NCBI RefSeq assembly: GCF_000720485.1 | Contig: NZ_JOAX01000026.1 | Coordinates: 1 to 64,000, forward strand | Source of the DNA: Streptomyces ochraceiscleroticus | Lineage (GTDB): Bacteria; Actinomycetota; Actinomycetes; Streptomycetales; Streptomycetaceae | Direction of reading: 5' to 3' | DNA length: 64,000 nucleotides | Shown here: piece by piece, positions 8,404 to 16,828 of the stretch | How positions within the stretch are numbered: the first letter of the stretch is position 1 | Layout: each line of letters opens with the position of its first letter | Notes under the pieces: model-generated | Databases searched by the model: none | Seen by the model: the letters and a program-made list of their open reading frames with translations, nothing else | Told to the model about the DNA's origin: nothing | Position numbers and translations under genes: made by a program

Positions 8404-11190
8404 TCAGTCCTCGGCGCCGGCCTTGCTGCTGGTCTTGGCCTCGGCCACGCTCAGCTCCGCGATGCCCGGGTGCTTCTTGGCGTCCGCCTTGCCGCGCACG
8501 GTGACCCGGACGTACCGCGCCGGGGACTTCCCGTCATAGCCGGTGCCGGTCCAGTGCCGTCCGTCGCGCGAGACCTGGACCTGGTACGACGCGGGCTTCG
8601 TGGCCGTCCAGTGCGGGGTGACCGTGCCGATGCGGCGGACGCTGCCCAGGTCGGCGGTGAGGGTGCCGGTGGCGGCGTCGGGCACCCACGCGGTGGTGGT
8701 GTTGCCGTCCAGCGCGGCGCCCGCGTACATCCCGGGCTCCTCCGAGGTGGCCTTCGCCGTGCGGCAGCGGGCCACGTTGGCCGTCGGCTCCTGGTCGGGG
8801 CGGCGGGTCTTCAGCGTCAGGGGCGCTCCCTGGCCGACGATCCGCTCGCCCTCCGGCGTCGCGACCGTCATCGGCTCACCGCCGGTCAGCCGCACCTCGG
8901 TGTGGTGCGCGCCGAGCGCGATGTCGTACGTCCGGCCCTGCCAGTGCAGGCCGCGCAGGGTGACGCCGTCGGCGAGCTGCGGCGGCAGCGTCGGGTCCAG
9001 GGTGATCCGGTCCTCGCCCAGCCGCAGGCCGGTCAGGCCGTGGGTGAAGACCTGCAGGAAGCCGCCCTTGCCGGTCAGGAAGTCCTGGGACGGCGAGCCC
9101 GCGAGGGGGTCCTCGGCGCCGGCCTTCTCGCCGCGCGCCTCGGAGAAGAGGTGGAACGGACCGCGCATGAACGGCCGCACGGACCGCTGGAGATAGGTGT
9201 ACGTCGCGCAGCCGGCCTCGCCGATCTCGGCGGCGTCGATGGCGTGCACCGAGTCGGTCATGGCCGGGCCGTCGGGGTCGGTGTGCGCGGCGTAGTAGTC
9301 CAGCGTCTTCGTCTTGGCCGCGTCCGACATCGGCCACTGCAGCGGGTACTGCAGGAGCACGGTGTCGGCCTGCTTGATGGTGGTGCCCTTGTAGCCGTCG
9401 TACTGCTGGAAGACCTGCTTCTTCTTGTCGTACGGGATGCGCAGCTTGTCCGCGATGGTGTTCCAGGAGGCGGGAGCCTTCTTGCCGAGGACGGCGGCGG
9501 CGCGGGTGGCGTGCCGGAGCGCGGTGGCGGCGCCCGCGTTGGTGAACACGCCGTCGTCGACGCCGTTGCTGTACTCGTCCGGGCCCGCGACGTTCTTGAC
9601 CGAGTAGCTGCCGTCACCGTTCTTGGTGACCCGGGAGGCCCAGAACTGCGCGATGCCCTGCATGAGGGGCCAGCCGCGCTCCCGCAGCCAGCCGGTGTCC
9701 TTGGTGGCGAGGTAGTACTGCCAGGCAGCCAGCGAGACGTCGCCCATCAGGTGGTTCTGGGTCTTGCAGTGCGGCGGGTCCCAGCTGTGGCACTCCTTCC
9801 ACAGATCACCCTTGCCGCCGCTGGTCCACGGGAAGAACAGGCCGTCGTAGCCGAGCTTCTTGGCGTTCGCGCGGGCACCGGCCCGGGTCTTGTAGCGGTA
9901 CTCGACGATGGACCGGGCGAGCTCCGGATGGGCGGCCAGCAGGCCGGGGTACATCCAGGTCTCGGCGTCCCAGAAGATCTCGCCCGCGTAGTTGTCGCTG
10001 GTCAGACCCGTCGGGGCGATGCTGTCCGAGGAGCCCTCGCGGGAGTTGGCGAGCAGTCCGTACTGCGCCGAGCGCACCCACGCCTGCAGGTCGCGCTGCT
10101 CGCGGCCGCGCACCTCGATGTCGGAGTGCCACAGGTTCTGCCAGGCGGTGGCGTGCGCGTGGTACAGCCGGTCCCAGCCCTGCGCCGCGGCCTGCTGGGA
10201 GGCGCGGGTGGCGGCGGCTCTGGGGTCGTGCGAGGTGAGCGCGGTGTCCACGCCGACGTACTTGGAGACCTCGTAGGTGCGGCCCTTGTGCACGGGGAAG
10301 CTGACGCCCTGATGCGCCGTCAGCTTCTCGGGCGCCTTGGCCTTCTGTTCACTTTCCGAACGAATGCCCGGACCCGTACGGAGCGTGGAGGCCACCGCGC
10401 CCGCCGTCTTCGTCCCGTCGGTGCGGAAGGTGACGTCCTGCGTGCGGTCGCCGGATCGGGCGCCGCCGCCGGTCTGCGAAATCCGGCGCGCACCACGCCC
10501 GTCGAGGGTGTCGGTGACGGTCGCCGGGCCGCTCCAGTGCGGCGTCATCCGCAGCCGTACGGCACCGGTGTGCGCGTGCGTGCGGTCCGCGAGCACGTCG
10601 AAGACCAGGTCGGTGGCGCGGCCGTCGGCGGCGGTCCAGGTCAGCGAGGTACGGACCAGGCCGCAGCGCATCAGGAGGGACTGCCGGTAGTGCGAGATCC
10701 GGCCGGGCTTCGTGGCCGAGCCGAAGGTCTCGGCGCCGGGACCGCCGGTGGCCACGTTCAGCGTGGTCCAGGTGGGCAGCGCGGCGATGGCCTGCCGCTT
10801 CTTCACCGACTTGGGGCCCTCGGCGTACAGGCCGGCGGCGAAGGCGCCGTCGTAGCGCGGGGTGTAGAGGGGGAAGCCGGTCTTGCCGCCGGTCGCCGCG
10901 TACCCGGTGCCGTTGGGCGGCACGCGCTGCCCGAGGTAGCCGTTGCCGACGTACGGGTGGTGGCTGTCGTCGGGGTCGATGCGGGTGGACGTGGGCTGCC
11001 AGCCGGGCCCGTCGGTGGCGCACGAGCCGTCGGCGGCCGGGGTGGCGCCCGTCGCCGGGCCCGTGGCGCGGCCGCCGTCCGGTGCCGCCGCGGAGGACGC
11101 AGGGGGTACGGCCGCGATGAGCGCGCCCGCGAGCAGGGGGACGAGCAGCCGTCTGCCGGTACGCGGCAGCGGACGTGGGGAGTACGACAT
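8404..11190 (-). CDS. secreted GH65 glycoside hydrolase with C-terminal discoidin (F5/8C) domain
   Basis: The 928-residue exported enzyme has a signal peptide (RRLLVPLLAGALIAAVPPASSAAA). It then shows the GH65 layout: an N-terminal beta-sandwich (YVGNGYLGQRVPPNG), an alpha/alpha barrel with EIFWDAETWMYPGLL, and the catalytic acid Glu539 in AGPDEYSNGVDDG. Residues from about 800 form a coagulation-factor 5/8 type C carbohydrate-binding domain (ALDGNTTTAWVPD, YVRVTVRG). GH65 members hydrolyse or phosphorolyse alpha-glucobioses such as trehalose. A secreted, acid-trehalase-like hydrolase fits best, but specificity is not proven. The ATG at 11190 has GGAGAA upstream. Confidence 0.9.
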   Translation of the reverse strand: MSYSPRPLPRTGRRLLVPLLAGALIAAVPPASSAAAPDGGRATGPATGATPAADGSCATDGPGWQPTSTRIDPDDSHHPYVGNGYLGQRVPPNGTGYAATGGKTGFPLYTPRYDGAFAAGLYAEGPKSVKKRQAIAALPTWTTLNVATGGPGAETFGSATKPGRISHYRQSLLMRCGLVRTSLTWTAADGRATDLVFDVLADRTHAHTGAVRLRMTPHWSGPATVTDTLDGRGARRISQTGGGARSGDRTQDVTFRTDGTKTAGAVASTLRTGPGIRSESEQKAKAPEKLTAHQGVSFPVHKGRTYEVSKYVGVDTALTSHDPRAAATRASQQAAAQGWDRLYHAHATAWQNLWHSDIEVRGREQRDLQAWVRSAQYGLLANSREGSSDSIAPTGLTSDNYAGEIFWDAETWMYPGLLAAHPELARSIVEYRYKTRAGARANAKKLGYDGLFFPWTSGGKGDLWKECHSWDPPHCKTQNHLMGDVSLAAWQYYLATKDTGWLRERGWPLMQGIAQFWASRVTKNGDGSYSVKNVAGPDEYSNGVDDGVFTNAGAATALRHATRAAAVLGKKAPASWNTIADKLRIPYDKKKQVFQQYDGYKGTTIKQADTVLLQYPLQWPMSDAAKTKTLDYYAAHTDPDGPAMTDSVHAIDAAEIGEAGCATYTYLQRSVRPFMRGPFHLFSEARGEKAGAEDPLAGSPSQDFLTGKGGFLQVFTHGLTGLRLGEDRITLDPTLPPQLADGVTLRGLHWQGRTYDIALGAHHTEVRLTGGEPMTVATPEGERIVGQGAPLTLKTRRPDQEPTANVARCRTAKATSEEPGMYAGAALDGNTTTAWVPDAATGTLTADLGSVRRIGTVTPHWTATKPASYQVQVSRDGRHWTGTGYDGKSPARYVRVTVRGKADAKKHPGIAELSVAEAKTSSKAGAED

Positions 11191-11306
11191 TGTTCTCCGT
11201 CGACGGATCGTCGGGCGTCGGGCACGGGGGCAGAGAGCCAGATCTGTCGCTGCCCGCAGCGAACCTAAAGTTATGAACAGATCACGTCAACGGTCCACGC
11301 GCTTTG

Positions 11307-13022
11307 TTAACTTTCCGAAGCCAGGGAATCGCCCGGTTGGGTCGGGGAATGGCCCGGTTGGGTCGGGGAATCGCCGAGATGGGTGGGGGCGAACATCCGC
11401 AGCCGGGCCGGGAGCACGACCACGGAGGGGCCGGGGGCCGCCAGCGCGGCGGCGAGGTCGTCCCGCAGCCGCTCCGGAGCGCTCGTCACCGCCGGCACGC
11501 CGAAGGACTCGGCGAGCGCGGCGAAGTCGGGCCGCGCCAGCTCGGTGCCGGTCGCCCGCCCGAACGCGTCCTCCATGTACTCGCGCAGGATGCCGTAGCC
11601 CCCGTCGTCCACGATCAGCCAGGTCACCGGCGCGTCGTACTGGCGCGCCGTGGCCAGCTCGGCGAGCGAGTACATGGCGCCGCCGTCGCCGGAGACCGCG
11701 AGCACCGGCCGCGCCGGGTCGGCCACCGCCGCGCCCAGCGCCGCCGGGAAGGCGTAGCCGAGGCCGCCCGCGCCCTGCGCCGAGTGCATGGTGTTCGGGT
11801 GGCGGGCGTCGAAGGCCGACCAGGCCCAGTACGCCAGGATCGTCATGTCCCAGAAGGAGGGCGACCGGGGCGGGAGTGCCTCGCGGACGGCGGCCAGTAC
11901 GTCCTGTTCCAGGGTGAGTTCCTGGGACGCGATCCGCTCCCCCACGCAGTCCAGCAGTGCCCGTACGCGGGCGGGCGCCGTGTCGTCCTCGCGCGCGCCG
12001 ACCGTCTCCAGCAGGGCCCGGAGCGCGAGGCGCGCGTCCGCGTGGATGCCGAGCGCGGGGTGGTTGGACTCCAGCTTGCCCGCGTCGGCCTCGATCTGGA
12101 TGACCCGGCCGCGGGGCCTGAACGTGTGGTAATTCGAGGAGAGTTCGCCCAGGCCCGAACCCACCACCAGCAGGACGTCCGCGTCCTCCAGGAAATCCGT
12201 GGTGTGGCGGTCCTCCAGCCAGGACTGGAGGGAGAGGGGGTGGGTCCAGGGGAACGCGCCCTTGCCGCCGAAGGTCGTCGCGACCGGCGCCCGGAGCCGC
12301 TCGGCCAGCGCCCGCAGCTCGGGCTCGGCCCCGGCCCGTACGATGCCGCCGCCCGCGAGGATCACCGGGCGCTCCGCGTCGGTCAGCAGGTCGGCGGCCA
12401 CGGTGGTCAGTTCGGGGCGCGGGGGCAGCTCTTCCGGGTCCGCGGCCAGGCCCGTGACCACCGGGATCGCCGTCGGCGCGAGCAGTACGTCCTGCGGGAT
12501 CTCCACCCAGACCGGGCCGTGCGGGGCCGTCAGCGCGGACTTCCAGGCCGCGGCGATCGCGGACGGGATCTGCGAGTGCGTGCGGGCGGTGTGCACGGAC
12601 TTCACCACGCCGCGGAAGGCTGCGCTCTGGTCGGGGAGTTCGTGCAGGTAGCCGTGGCGGCCGCCGCCGAGTCCGGCGACCGGCACCTGGCTGCCGATCG
12701 CGAGGACGGCGGCCGAGGCGGCGGCGGACTCCTGCAGCGCGGCGAGCGTCATGAGGGCGCCGGGGCCGGTGGAGACCATGAGCGGGGCGATGCCGCCGGT
12801 GCGGCGGGCGTAGGCGTCGGCGGCGAACCCCGCGTTGTTCTCCACGCGCAGTCCGACGTACCGCAGGGGGCTGCGGCCCAGCGCGTCGAAGAGGCCCAGG
12901 GCGTGTTGGCCGGGGAGGCCGAAGACGGTCTGCGCGCCGAGCGCTTGCAGCGATTCGACGACGAGGTCGCCCCCTGTGCGTTGGCGCTGCGCGGCGGGGG
13001 CCGAGGGGTCGGTGGGGCTCAA
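11307..13022 (-). CDS. thiamine-pyrophosphate-dependent decarboxylase-like enzyme (acetolactate synthase fold)
   Basis: The predicted protein has 571 residues. TPP-N domain features (GDLVVESLQALGAQTVFGLPGQ, catalytic-type Glu in RVENNAGFAADAYAR), a central domain and a TPP-C domain with GDGGAMYSLAELATA are visible; the usual NN ending the TPP motif is DD(GG) here. Acetolactate synthase itself is unlikely because no small-subunit gene is adjacent. With the symporter, PucR regulator and agmatinase nearby, a 2-ketoarginine decarboxylase (AruI-like) role is a reasonable hypothesis. The start chosen is TTG at 13022, with AGAGAGG upstream; GTG at 13064 is an alternative. The C-terminus holds three 21-bp tandem repeats. 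Confidence 0.75.
   Translation of the reverse strand: MSPTDPSAPAAQRQRTGGDLVVESLQALGAQTVFGLPGQHALGLFDALGRSPLRYVGLRVENNAGFAADAYARRTGGIAPLMVSTGPGALMTLAALQESAAASAAVLAIGSQVPVAGLGGGRHGYLHELPDQSAAFRGVVKSVHTARTHSQIPSAIAAAWKSALTAPHGPVWVEIPQDVLLAPTAIPVVTGLAADPEELPPRPELTTVAADLLTDAERPVILAGGGIVRAGAEPELRALAERLRAPVATTFGGKGAFPWTHPLSLQSWLEDRHTTDFLEDADVLLVVGSGLGELSSNYHTFRPRGRVIQIEADAGKLESNHPALGIHADARLALRALLETVGAREDDTAPARVRALLDCVGERIASQELTLEQDVLAAVREALPPRSPSFWDMTILAYWAWSAFDARHPNTMHSAQGAGGLGYAFPAALGAAVADPARPVLAVSGDGGAMYSLAELATARQYDAPVTWLIVDDGGYGILREYMEDAFGRATGTELARPDFAALAESFGVPAVTSAPERLRDDLAAALAAPGPSVVVLPARLRMFAPTHLGDSPTQPGHSPTQPGDSLASES
11324..11386. repeat. 21-bp tandem repeat, three units, inside the TPP enzyme gene
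   Basis: Units at 11324-11344, 11345-11365 and 11366-11386 share GGGAATSGCCCGGTTGGGT with changes in the last unit. On the minus strand they encode a Pro/Ser/Gly-rich 7-residue repeat (DSPTQPG-like) at the extreme C-terminus, outside the catalytic domains. Confidence 0.8.
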
Positions 13023-13060
13023 CGTCGTGCCTCTCTGCGGGTGCGTGGGGGTGCGGGCGA

Positions 13061-13106
13061 TCACGGCCTTCGGCCGCTCGTCCTCAAACGCCGGACGGGC
13101 TTTTTT
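13061..13106. repeat. Streptomyces-type intergenic repeat (GTCCTCAAACGCCGGACGGGC)-like
   Basis: The stretch runs from GGCCTTCGGCCG (inverted repeat) through CGTCCTCAAACGCCGGAC to GGGCTTTTTT. I recall this motif as very common between Streptomyces genes, though its copy number here cannot be checked. It supplies the last codons (KSPSGV) and stop codon of the symporter gene, and it may act as a terminator or processing site between symporter and TPP enzyme. Confidence 0.65.
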
Positions 13107-14526
13107 GTGCCAGGCGGGCCCGCCACTCGGCCAGTACCGCCGGATCCGTCGGGCGGGTCGACAGGCTGACGATCACGTACGCCACCAGCGACACCAGCAG
13201 CCCGTAATAGATCGGTTCGTTCGCCAGGACGCCGCGCCAGGCCATCAGGGCGATCACCGTCGCGCCGCCCGTCGCGACAGCGGCAAGCGCGCCCGTTCCC
13301 GTGCCGCGCTTCCAGAGGAGGCCGCCGAGGATCGGGACCAGGAGGCCGCCGACGAGGAGGTTGTAGGCGACCGTCAGGGCCTGGACGACGTCGTTGAGGG
13401 CGATGGCGATGCAGATGACGGCGATGCCCATGAGGAGGATGAACGCGCGGTTGCCGCGTACCTCGTCGCGTTCACCGGCGGCCGTACCACCGCCCACCGC
13501 GCCCCGGAGCCGGGACCAGATGTCGTTGTTGGCCACCGTCGCGCAGGCGATCAGCGCGCCCGAGGACGTGGACATCACGGCGGAGAGCGCCGCCGCCAGC
13601 ACCAGTCCGCGTACGCCCATCGGCAGGGCGTCCTTGACGATCGTGGCGAACGCGTCGTCGGGGCTGCCGAGATGGGGGTAGAGCACCTTGGCCGCCGTAC
13701 CGATCACGGCTCCGGCGAGCGCGTACACCAGGCAGTACGTGCCGGCGGCCGTGCCGCCCAGCCGCGCGACGCGGTCGCTGCGCGCCGTGAACACCCGCTG
13801 CCAGATGTCCTGGCCGATCAGCATGCCGAAGGAGTAGATGAGGACGTAGGTGAAGACGGTCTGGCCGCCGATGCCGAGCGGGGCGAAATAGTCGTCGGGG
13901 AGTTCGGCCCGCAACTCGCCGAAGCCGCCTGCCTTGACGACGGCGATGGGCAGCAGGAGGAGCAGGACGCCGATCGTCTTGACCACGAACTGCACCATGT
14001 CGGTGAGGGTGATCGACCACATGCCGCCGAGAGTGGAATACGCGACGACGATCGCGCCGCCGAGGATGATCGACACCGTGCGGTCCAGGCCGAACAGGAC
14101 GTCGAAGATCGTGGCGTACGCGATCGTGGACGTGACCGCGAGCATCAGGGTGTACGCCCACATCACGACGCCGGAGATGACGCCGGCCGAGCCGCCGTAA
14201 CGCAGGTCGAGCATCTCGGAGACGGTGTAGACCTTCAGCCGGGCGATCCGCGCGGAGAAGAAGAGGCTCAGCGCGAGCAGGCCGAGACCGATGGTGAAGA
14301 CCATCCAGGCGCCGGAGAGGCCGTACTGATAGCCGAGGCCGACGCCGCCGATCGTGGAGGCGCCGCCCAGGACGATCGCGGCCATGGTCCCGGAGTACAT
14401 GAACGGGCCCAGGCGCCGCCCGGCGACCAGGAATTCGCTCTTGGAGCGGGCGCGGCGCATGCCCCACCAGCCCACGGCGAGCATGCCGGCAAGGTAAAGG
14501 ACGATCACCGCGTAGTCGACAGCCAT
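13084..14526 (-). CDS. sodium:solute symporter (SSS family)
   Basis: The 480-residue membrane protein has about 13 hydrophobic segments and the SSS signature region GGASTIGGVGLGYQYGLSGAW, followed by GGMWSITLTDMVQF. It should couple sodium uptake to import of an organic solute such as an amino acid, guanidino compound or purine. The ATG at 14526 has AAGGGA seven bases upstream. It is the first gene of a minus-strand pair with the TPP enzyme (gap about 60 bp) and is divergent from the PucR regulator (144-bp shared promoter region), which probably controls it. Confidence 0.9.
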   Translation of the reverse strand: MAVDYAVIVLYLAGMLAVGWWGMRRARSKSEFLVAGRRLGPFMYSGTMAAIVLGGASTIGGVGLGYQYGLSGAWMVFTIGLGLLALSLFFSARIARLKVYTVSEMLDLRYGGSAGVISGVVMWAYTLMLAVTSTIAYATIFDVLFGLDRTVSIILGGAIVVAYSTLGGMWSITLTDMVQFVVKTIGVLLLLLPIAVVKAGGFGELRAELPDDYFAPLGIGGQTVFTYVLIYSFGMLIGQDIWQRVFTARSDRVARLGGTAAGTYCLVYALAGAVIGTAAKVLYPHLGSPDDAFATIVKDALPMGVRGLVLAAALSAVMSTSSGALIACATVANNDIWSRLRGAVGGGTAAGERDEVRGNRAFILLMGIAVICIAIALNDVVQALTVAYNLLVGGLLVPILGGLLWKRGTGTGALAAVATGGATVIALMAWRGVLANEPIYYGLLVSLVAYVIVSLSTRPTDPAVLAEWRARLAQKSPSGV

Positions 14527-14670
14527 GGGCCATCCCTTCGGCAGGCGGGAGTGAAGGTGGGGGTGGGGCGGATTTTCGTGCGCTGACGTGGGTTGACCTT
14601 AGGAAATGGCGTGGCGGCGCAGAAGTGTACGTTTCCTCCACCGTGCCGCTCGGAATTGGATGGTCCGCAC

Positions 14671-16281
14671 ATGGCTGACGCGCCGCACCACTCGCCGCCG
14701 CCCACCCCGGGCGTCCCGCTGTCCGCACTGCTCGCCCGCGCCGACCTCGGGCTGCGGCAGATCGCCGGGCCGCGTGCCGACGCCGACATCCACTGGGTGC
14801 ACACCTCCGAGATGGCCGACCCGGAGCCGTATCTGCTCGGCGGTGAGCTGCTGCTGACGGCCGGGGTGCACCTCGACGAGGCGGCGGGGTCGGGGGCCTA
14901 CCTCGACGGCTACGCGGAGCGCACGGTCGCGGCGGGTGCGGTGGCGCTCGGGTTCGGGATCGCGCCGGTGCACGACGCGGTGCCGCGGGCGCTGGTCGCG
15001 GCCTGCGACCGGTACGGGCTGCGGCTGCTGGAGGTGCCGGCCGGGACCCCGTTCACGGCGGTGGAGAGCGCCGTGTGGCAGGCCATGACCGAGGCCCGGC
15101 ACCGCGAGCTGACCCGCATCGGCGACGGCCAGCGCGCGCTGGCCGCGGCCGCGGGCGGGCCCGACCCGGTACCGGCCGTGCTGCGCACGCTCGCCCGCCA
15201 AGTGGGCGGCTGGGCCGCGGTGTCGGGGCCGGGCGGCGACGGCGAACTGGCCGCCGCCGGACCGCGGCTGCCCGCTCCCGCGCGATCGGCGGCGGCCCGG
15301 CTCGCACGCCGCGTGGCAACCCCGGGCGGCCCGGCGGCGGCGAGCGACACCCTGGCGGCGGCGGTCCCGGGCAGCCCGGCAGCGGCAAGCGACACCCCGG
15401 TGGCGGCGGCCCCGGGCGACCCGGTGGGAGCAGTCCCCGGCGACCCGGCAGCCGCGAGTGACGCCCCGGCCGAGGCGGCCGGTACGCATCTCGCCGCGTA
15501 CGCGCTCGGCGGCCGGGCCCCGGAACGTACGCGCGCGCTGATCGTCGCCGCGCCGCCGCCCGATCCGGCGGCCCGCGCCGTCGTCGGTGTCGCCGCGGTA
15601 CTGCTGTCCCTGCTCACCGGCCCGTACGCGGAGGCGGCCGACGGCGGGCACTCCGCCGCGCTGGTCCGGCTGCTGCTCGGGGAGGGGCCCGCCGACGTGG
15701 CGCCGCTGCTGAAGCACCCGCACTGGACCGTCGTGCACGCCCGCGCCCGGCGCGGCGGCGAAGCGCCCGCCGCCGCCCTCGCCGCGGGGCTGGGCACGTC
15801 CCTGGTCGCGCCGGGCGACGACACCGTCCGGGCCCTGGTCCCGGCCGGCCGGGAGGTCACCGCGCAGCCGGGCTGGACGCTCGGCGTGAGCGAGCCGGTA
15901 CCGGTGTCCACACTGCCCGCCGGGGACGCGCACGCCGCGGCCGCGCTGCGCCGCGCGGTGGCCGGCCGGACCCCGCTCGTCCGCCACCGCTCCCCCGGCA
16001 TCGGCGGCACGGGCGGCGTCGCCGCGCTGGTTCCGCCGGCCGAGGCCCGCGCGCACGCGGCGGCCGTACTGGCGCCGCTCGACGGCACCCCGGCGCTCCG
16101 CGAGACGTTGCGCACCTGGCTCTCGCTGCACGGGAGCTGGGACCGTACGGCAACCGCGCTCGGCATTCACCGCAACACGGTCCGGCAGCGCATCGCCCGC
16201 GTCGCCGCCCTGCTCGACACCGACCCCGACGACCCGGACGTCCGGATGGAGCTGTGGTTCGCTCTCGGCACCCATTCCTGA
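14671..16281 (+). CDS. PucR family transcriptional regulator
   Basis: The 536-residue regulator has an N-terminal PucR ligand-sensing domain (PLSALLARADLGLRQIAGP ... ELLLTAGVHLDE). At the C-terminus is the PucR helix-turn-helix (TLRTWLSLHGSWDRTATALGIHRNTVRQRIARVAALLD). Between them, around residues 215-270, lies a low-complexity Ala/Pro/Gly linker made of repeated PG-x-PAAASDT-like units. PucR proteins activate catabolic genes for purines, amino acids or polyamines. Its divergent position makes the symporter/TPP genes the likely targets. The start at ATG 14671 (MADAPHH) begins just before the conserved domain; the ribosome-binding site is weak. Confidence 0.9.
   Translation: MADAPHHSPPPTPGVPLSALLARADLGLRQIAGPRADADIHWVHTSEMADPEPYLLGGELLLTAGVHLDEAAGSGAYLDGYAERTVAAGAVALGFGIAPVHDAVPRALVAACDRYGLRLLEVPAGTPFTAVESAVWQAMTEARHRELTRIGDGQRALAAAAGGPDPVPAVLRTLARQVGGWAAVSGPGGDGELAAAGPRLPAPARSAAARLARRVATPGGPAAASDTLAAAVPGSPAAASDTPVAAAPGDPVGAVPGDPAAASDAPAEAAGTHLAAYALGGRAPERTRALIVAAPPPDPAARAVVGVAAVLLSLLTGPYAEAADGGHSAALVRLLLGEGPADVAPLLKHPHWTVVHARARRGGEAPAAALAAGLGTSLVAPGDDTVRALVPAGREVTAQPGWTLGVSEPVPVSTLPAGDAHAAAALRRAVAGRTPLVRHRSPGIGGTGGVAALVPPAEARAHAAAVLAPLDGTPALRETLRTWLSLHGSWDRTATALGIHRNTVRQRIARVAALLDTDPDDPDVRMELWFALGTHS
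15307..15477. repeat. degenerate Ala/Pro/Gly repeat in the PucR linker
   Basis: Imperfect DNA repeats of the type CCGGGC-GACCCGG-GCGGCGAGCGACACC code for about four copies of a PG-x-P-x-AASDT-x-AA unit. They join two folded domains and stay in frame, consistent with a flexible linker that varies in length by recombination or slippage. Confidence 0.6.
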
Positions 16282-16541
16282 ATTCTGGACGCGATTACGG
16301 ACATGTCCTTTTCACCGGACCTCGCCGCCCTTTCGCCGCCCCTTCCTGAATTCCACCGGGCGACGTCCGACATCGACGGCATCGGCATTCAAAAACGCAC
16401 TTCACAACGCATGTGGTGGGCATTTTTCGGCGTAATGCACGGGCCCTGGAGAGAAACTTGCCTTACGCGCTCCACCCCGGCACTATTCCCGGCGTAACCC
16501 CTGTTCTTCCGCGTCCCCGTGCTTCGAAGGGAAGAAAAGTC
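16282..16541. other. 260-bp promoter-bearing gap before the small peptide gene
   Basis: No gene is visible here. The stretch is less GC-rich than its surroundings (for example ATTCAAAAACGCACTTCAC and GGCATTTTTCGGCG), which suggests a promoter or leader region for the peptide gene. TTGCCT at 16458-16463 with a weak -10 about 17 bp downstream is a possible promoter, but not a convincing one. Confidence 0.5.
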
Positions 16542-16751
16542 ATGCGTGACTTCATCGAGACCGCCGAGATCGCCGACACCGAGCTGGACGGCATCGCCGC
16601 CGGCGCCGCGACCATCGGCGGCAGCATCGCCGGCTACGGCGCCGGTGTGACCGTCGACGGCACCGCCGTGCAGGCCGTCGAGGGCCTCGCCACGGACGGC
16701 ATCGCCAAGGTCAACGGCCTGGCCGGCCAGCTGCCCACCGCCGGCATCTGA
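16542..16751 (+). CDS. small glycine-rich peptide with double-glycine-type leader (bacteriocin/RiPP precursor-like)
   Basis: The 69-residue product starts MRDFIETAEIADTELDGIAAG, an acidic leader ending in a pattern resembling the ELxxIxGG double-glycine cleavage signal. The remaining core is Gly/Ala-rich with GxxxG spacing (GAATIGGSIAGYGAG) and has no Cys, so it cannot form lanthionines. I recall similar Streptomyces peptides being labelled type A2 lantipeptide. No modification enzyme or C39 peptidase exporter is in the window. The start has GGGAAG upstream, and a very strong hairpin follows 15 bp after the stop. A bacteriocin-like or signalling peptide is inferred. Confidence 0.7.
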   Translation: MRDFIETAEIADTELDGIAAGAATIGGSIAGYGAGVTVDGTAVQAVEGLATDGIAKVNGLAGQLPTAGI

Positions 16752-16765
16752 GCAACGCCTGCCAA

Positions 16766-16807
16766 ACGCCAGGGCCCCGGAACCTCTCGGTTCCGGGGCC
16801 CTGGCGT
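16766..16807. terminator. perfect 19-bp-stem bidirectional terminator
   Basis: 16766-16784 pairs perfectly with 16789-16807 around the loop TCTC. It lies between the convergent small-peptide gene and agmatinase gene (stop at 16829), so it serves both. Confidence 0.92.
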
Positions 16808-16828
16808 GTTCCGCGTGGGAAAGGACGG

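Noticed and set aside
8146..11268. 1,040-codon plus-strand ORF over the phytase-like and GH65 genes
   Set aside because: It spans two real genes and a terminator and has no recognisable domain.
15307..15477. Repeats in the PucR gene as a possible CRISPR
   Set aside because: The units are imperfect, in frame and code for a linker; there are no regular spacers.
14599..16275. 558-codon minus-strand ORF opposite the PucR gene
   Set aside because: It is antisense to clear PucR and HTH motifs and has a low-complexity Arg/Gly product.
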